Shown here one piece after another: positions 60,614 to 64,000 of a DNA stretch of 64,000 bases. Each line of letters opens with the position of its first letter. The first letter of the stretch is position 1. This stretch comes from Thomasclavelia spiroformis DSM 1552 (lineage in GTDB: Bacteria; Bacillota_I; Bacilli_A; Erysipelotrichales; Coprobacillaceae): NCBI RefSeq assembly GCF_025149465.1, contig NZ_CP102275.1, forward strand, positions 806,001 to 870,000, given 5' to 3'. The notes under the pieces are model-generated. The model ran no database searches. It had not been told where the DNA came from and worked only from the letters and a program-made list of their open reading frames with translations. A program made the translations under genes and the position numbers.

Positions 60614-62509
60614 GTGTGCCACGCATGACATAAGACTAGGTGGTGAAAGTCCACTGTGGGGGTTTCGTACTACCAACCACTAGCCGAAGACAAGGTATCC
60701 ATCGTAAGGTGTGAACGGGAGGAAGTTGGAGGCAAAGTCCTGACCCAAGGAATACGAACTATTTTAGGCAGAAGCTTATCGGATGAGATTGCTAAACAAA
60801 TCGAAGTCCAATAGTACGACGGAATAAGCAGTGTAAAGATAGTGGGTACATAGGATGAAAGTGTTATGTCTTACCGTGGGAGGTCCTAGGAACATGATGA
60901 AAATGTAATCATGGTGGAAACGTTTGTCCTAGGAAGTCAGCCGAGGTCATAGTAGTGATGATGATAACTGTAATGGTTATCTAGCGAAGGACCGAACATA
61001 AGGAGGTGAACTGGAAATGAAAGATACTCAAGATAAAATAGGATACTGTCAACTATCATTAGGCTTACTCTATGAAGATAGTACGGAATACGACAATAGT
61101 GGAGAAGTGTATCCTACATCAAAACAAGAGATATCACATACGAAGAACACCAATAGATTTGTAGTACATGAGAAGTTACTTGAAACAATTATGGAGGATG
61201 CCAATATAGAAAAGGCAATCCAAAGGGTTATGAGTAATAAGGGAAGTGGTGGTGTAGATAAAATGCAAGTCGCAGAAGTTCGTACGCATTTCGCACAACA
61301 CTGGTCTTATCTAAAGAAACTTATCATGGAGGGACATTATAGTCCACAAGCCGTTAAAAGAGTAGAAATACCAAAAGATAACGGAAAGAAAAGAGAGTTA
61401 GGAATTCCAACAGTGACGGATAGGGTCATACAACAGGCGATAGTACAGGTACTGACACCAATATTTGAACCCCAATTCAGTGACAATAGTTATGGGTTCC
61501 GACCAAGAAGAAATGCCCATCAAGCAGTAAGAAAAGTAGTCGAATACGCCAATGAAGGATATCGATATACAGTAGACCTAGATTTAGAGAAGTACTTTGA
61601 TACAGTCAACCATTCAAGACTTATACAGATATTGTCACAAACTATTAAAGACGGAAGAGTTATATCACTCATACATAAATATCTCAATGCAGGAGTCATA
61701 GTAAAACATAAGTTTGAAGAAACTACAAAAGGAGTACCCCAAGGTGGGCCACTCAGCCCATTATTATCAAATATATATCTTAATGAATTTGATAAAGAAA
61801 TGGAAAGAAGAGGAAATCGATTTGTAAGGTACGCAGATGACTGTGTCATACTATTCAAAAGTAAAAGAAGTGCAATGAGAGTCAAAGAAACAGTGACAAG
61901 ATATTTAGAAGAGAAATTATTTGTAAAAGTGAACCAAGAGAAGACAAAGGTAGCCTATATTACTGATATAAAATTCTTGGGCTTTGGATTTTATATAGAG
62001 AAGAGTGGTAATGTACGAATCACTGTTCACAAGAAATCTAAAGAAAAGATGAAAAAGAGAATAAAGGAAATCACCAAAAGGAACCGACCAATATCAAGTA
62101 AGGAATTAGCTAAAGAGTTAAAAGAATACATTACAGGTTGGGTGAATTACTATAGGATAGCGAATATGAGTAAACATCTAAGGGAAATAGACTCATGGAT
62201 GAGAAGAAGAATACGAATGATATATTGGAAAAGATGGAAGTTAGTAAGAACAAGGTATAGAAATTTACAAAAACTAGGTATTAATAAAAGTAAGGCATGG
62301 GAATGGGCAAACACAAGAAAAAGCTACTGGCACATCGCCAATAGCTTCATACTAAAAAGGACACTTACAAATGAAGTATTAAAAATATACGGATTTATAA
62401 GTGCACTAGATTATTACAACTCTATAAACTTATGAAACGCCGTGTAGGGAACCCTACGCACGGTGTTGTGAAAGGGGCGAAAGATTTTAATTCTTAGCCC
62501 CTATTCAAT
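60614..62509 (+). mobile_element. Group IIC intron, copy 3
   Basis: 1896 nt from GTGTGCC to TTCAAT, matching copy 2 line by line as far as I can read, with the maturase ORF at 61017-62435 and a domain V-like hairpin at about 62436-62467. It sits between the second leader terminator and the first polysaccharide gene, so that gene's transcript would carry the intron unless it splices. Confidence 0.9.
61017..62435 (+). CDS. ltrA: Group II intron reverse transcriptase/maturase, copy 3
   Basis: 472 aa, identical to the other two copies. RT motif RYADD, class-C maturase C-terminus, no endonuclease domain; AAGGAGGTGAAC before the ATG. Confidence 0.96.
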   Translation: MKDTQDKIGYCQLSLGLLYEDSTEYDNSGEVYPTSKQEISHTKNTNRFVVHEKLLETIMEDANIEKAIQRVMSNKGSGGVDKMQVAEVRTHFAQHWSYLKKLIMEGHYSPQAVKRVEIPKDNGKKRELGIPTVTDRVIQQAIVQVLTPIFEPQFSDNSYGFRPRRNAHQAVRKVVEYANEGYRYTVDLDLEKYFDTVNHSRLIQILSQTIKDGRVISLIHKYLNAGVIVKHKFEETTKGVPQGGPLSPLLSNIYLNEFDKEMERRGNRFVRYADDCVILFKSKRSAMRVKETVTRYLEEKLFVKVNQEKTKVAYITDIKFLGFGFYIEKSGNVRITVHKKSKEKMKKRIKEITKRNRPISSKELAKELKEYITGWVNYYRIANMSKHLREIDSWMRRRIRMIYWKRWKLVRTRYRNLQKLGINKSKAWEWANTRKSYWHIANSFILKRTLTNEVLKIYGFISALDYYNSINL

Positions 62510-62526
62510 CGGAGGGGATATTAGTT

Positions 62527-64000
62527 TTGAAATTTATAGGTGAAAAGAATATAAGAAGAATAATATTAATAATAACCGATATTTTATGTGTCATATTTTC
62601 ATTATATGGAGCATTGTTGCTTAGATTTAATGGACCTATTCCAGAACATTACTTAGAGCGGTTATTTATAATGTCATTGCCAATACTGGTTATTGCAATT
62701 GCAATCTTCTGGTATTTTAGACTTTATCATAGCTTATGGCAGTTTGCTTCGATTATTGAACTTAAAAATATTGTTCTGGCAACTATTGTTGACAGTTTAG
62801 CAAATATTGTCTTATTTGAAGTTAGCGGTAACAGTTTACCTAGAAGCTGTTATTTTATTTACTTTATGCTCTTGACGATGTTTTTAGGTGGTGAACGTTT
62901 TTTATATCGTTTGCTTAGATTAAAACACAGTAAGATCGGTTTTAATATCGATAATAAAGAAGTAAAAGATCTACAAAAAGTTATGATCATTGGTGCTGGG
63001 TTAGCTGGAGAAAAGATCTATCGAGAAATCATCAATTCTAAACAGGTATATAAACAAGTAATGTGCTTTATTGACGATGATCGTAGCAAGCAGGGAAGAA
63101 GTGTTCATGGAGTTACAGTCTATGGCGGAAGAGATAAGATTGTAGAAGCTGTTGAAAAGTTTGGCATTGAAGAGATTTTAGTAGCTATCCCTTCGGCTGA
63201 TAAAAAAGAACTGGCAGATGTTTTGAATATCTGTAAGGAAACAAAATGTCTGATTAAAAAATTACCGGGTATGTATGAATTATTAAATGGCAATGTTCAT
63301 ATTTCTGATTTTAAGGAAGTAGATGTTTTAGATTTACTGGGACGTGATCCAATTGAAGTCAACCTAGAAGATATCATGGGTTATGTAACGGATAAAGTAG
63401 TCATGGTAACCGGTGGAGGCGGATCAATCGGTAGCGAGCTATGCCGTCAGATTGCGGCAAGCAAGCCAAAGCAACTGATCATTGTCGATATCTATGAAAA
63501 TAATGCTTATGATATTCAGTTAGAACTTAAAGAAAAATATCATGATTTAAATCTGGAAGTAATGATAGCATCGGTAAGAAATACTAAAAGAGTGGATTCA
63601 TTATTCAAACGCTTTAGACCGGATATCGTTTATCATGCAGCAGCCCATAAACATGTGCCACTGATGGAAGATTCACCAAATGAAGCAGTAAAAAATAATG
63701 TTTTTGGAACATTGAATGTAGTAAAGGCTGCTGATAAATATAACACAAAACGATTTATTCTGATTTCTACAGATAAAGCAGTCAATCCAACAAATGTCAT
63801 GGGAGCAACAAAGAGAATCTGTGAAATGATCGTACAGTCATACAATAAAAAATCAAAGACAGAATTTGTTGCAGTAAGATTTGGAAATGTACTGGGGTCA
63901 AATGGATCAGTAATACCGCTATTTAAAAAGCAGATCAAAGCAGGGGGACCGGTAACTGTAACGCATCCGGATATCATCCGTTATTTTATGACGATACCAG
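62527..64000 (+). CDS. CapD/EpsC/WbpM-type nucleotide-sugar dehydratase/epimerase (3' partial)
   Basis: The frame runs off the window end, 491 codons visible. The N-terminus has four to five membrane helices (ILIITDILCVIFSLYGALLL and on), then a CoA-binding-like Rossmann domain (MIIGAGLAGEKIY), then the SDR domain with NAD motif TGGGGSIGSE (about 300), AAAHKHVPLME, ISTDKAVNPTNVMGATKR and RFGNVLGSNGSV. As in WbpM/PglF-type dehydratases, Met stands in the usual Tyr position of the SxxK-type site. These enzymes convert UDP-GlcNAc to a 4-keto-6-deoxy sugar for capsule or glycan synthesis. The start is TTG at 62527 with GGAGGGG 9 nt upstream. Confidence 0.9.
   Translation, partial: MKFIGEKNIRRIILIITDILCVIFSLYGALLLRFNGPIPEHYLERLFIMSLPILVIAIAIFWYFRLYHSLWQFASIIELKNIVLATIVDSLANIVLFEVSGNSLPRSCYFIYFMLLTMFLGGERFLYRLLRLKHSKIGFNIDNKEVKDLQKVMIIGAGLAGEKIYREIINSKQVYKQVMCFIDDDRSKQGRSVHGVTVYGGRDKIVEAVEKFGIEEILVAIPSADKKELADVLNICKETKCLIKKLPGMYELLNGNVHISDFKEVDVLDLLGRDPIEVNLEDIMGYVTDKVVMVTGGGGSIGSELCRQIAASKPKQLIIVDIYENNAYDIQLELKEKYHDLNLEVMIASVRNTKRVDSLFKRFRPDIVYHAAAHKHVPLMEDSPNEAVKNNVFGTLNVVKAADKYNTKRFILISTDKAVNPTNVMGATKRICEMIVQSYNKKSKTEFVAVRFGNVLGSNGSVIPLFKKQIKAGGPVTVTHPDIIRYFMTIP

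Noticed and set aside
63633-63977. 114-aa minus-strand frame near the window end
   Set aside because: Lies opposite the conserved SDR domain of the CapD/EpsC-type gene, whose plus-strand frame is open to the window end.
1-64000. tRNA, rRNA and CRISPR arrays
   Set aside because: I read for clover-leaf ends, rRNA blocks and regularly spaced direct repeats and saw none; a dedicated scan could still find a missed tRNA.

Overview
The window is low-GC Firmicute chromosome from an endospore former. It carries gpr, spoIIP, the spoIIA operon with dacF, and an mraY-murD-spoVE-like cell-wall segment. The AT-rich coding, the single-chain glycyl-tRNA synthetase, the MEP isoprenoid genes and the many Ig/FIVAR surface proteins suggest a gut Erysipelotrichia-type bacterium (Thomasclavelia/Coprobacillus-like). 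That placement is inference; no rRNA is present to confirm it.

Left part (1-17 kb): a truncated ygiQ and a hydrolase-fold protein precede the macromolecular-synthesis block glyS-dnaG-rpoD-trmK-nif3. The block continues as ispH / yqfQ-like / cshB / nfo / yqfT-like / ispG, the order known from the Bacillus yqf region. A large secreted Ig-repeat protein interrupts it. Next come an NCS2 purine permease and a mobile patch: a decayed Rpn-type nuclease gene and a complete IS256-family element (19711-23005, 8-bp target duplication) whose transposase has an amber codon and which is itself split by a group II intron.

Middle (23-38.7 kb): pepF, rpsT, gpr, spoIIP, a yqxA-like gene, fmt, pdp, a reduced HAD gene, a small XRE regulator, a non-coding stretch with membrane-protein relics, dacF diverging from spoIIAA-AB-sigF (with a Spo0A box), lepB, a second intron copy, and a LysR gene beside a MetE-like methyltransferase.

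Right part (38.9-64 kb): a beta-helix surface protein broken by three lesions; a 584-aa protein with an HPr-kinase-like P-loop that I could not assign; a polysaccharide deacetylase; an AI-2E-type permease; a GNAT; a YbaK-type deacylase; and a complete BceRSAB-type module with candidate TGTAA operators before both transcription units. Then come a small membrane protein behind a perfect cre match, a solitary trpC, an HDG-type DNA glycosylase, a frameshifted AAA/PD-(D/E)XK gene, a C-terminally truncated SEDS gene at a break in the dcw cluster, murD, mraY, and an HPr paralog with Tyr in place of the phosphorylatable His. The window ends with a NusG-paralog (LoaP/RfaH-like) gene, a leader with three hairpins including two terminators, a third intron copy, and the start of a CapD/EpsC-type polysaccharide gene.

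The strongest themes are: (i) three apparently identical 1896-nt group IIC introns, each directly behind a transcription terminator hairpin; (ii) an HPr-like protein that can be phosphorylated only on Ser, in the same window as an HprK-like P-loop protein and a cre site; and (iii) a NusG paralog placed before a terminator-rich leader of a polysaccharide operon.
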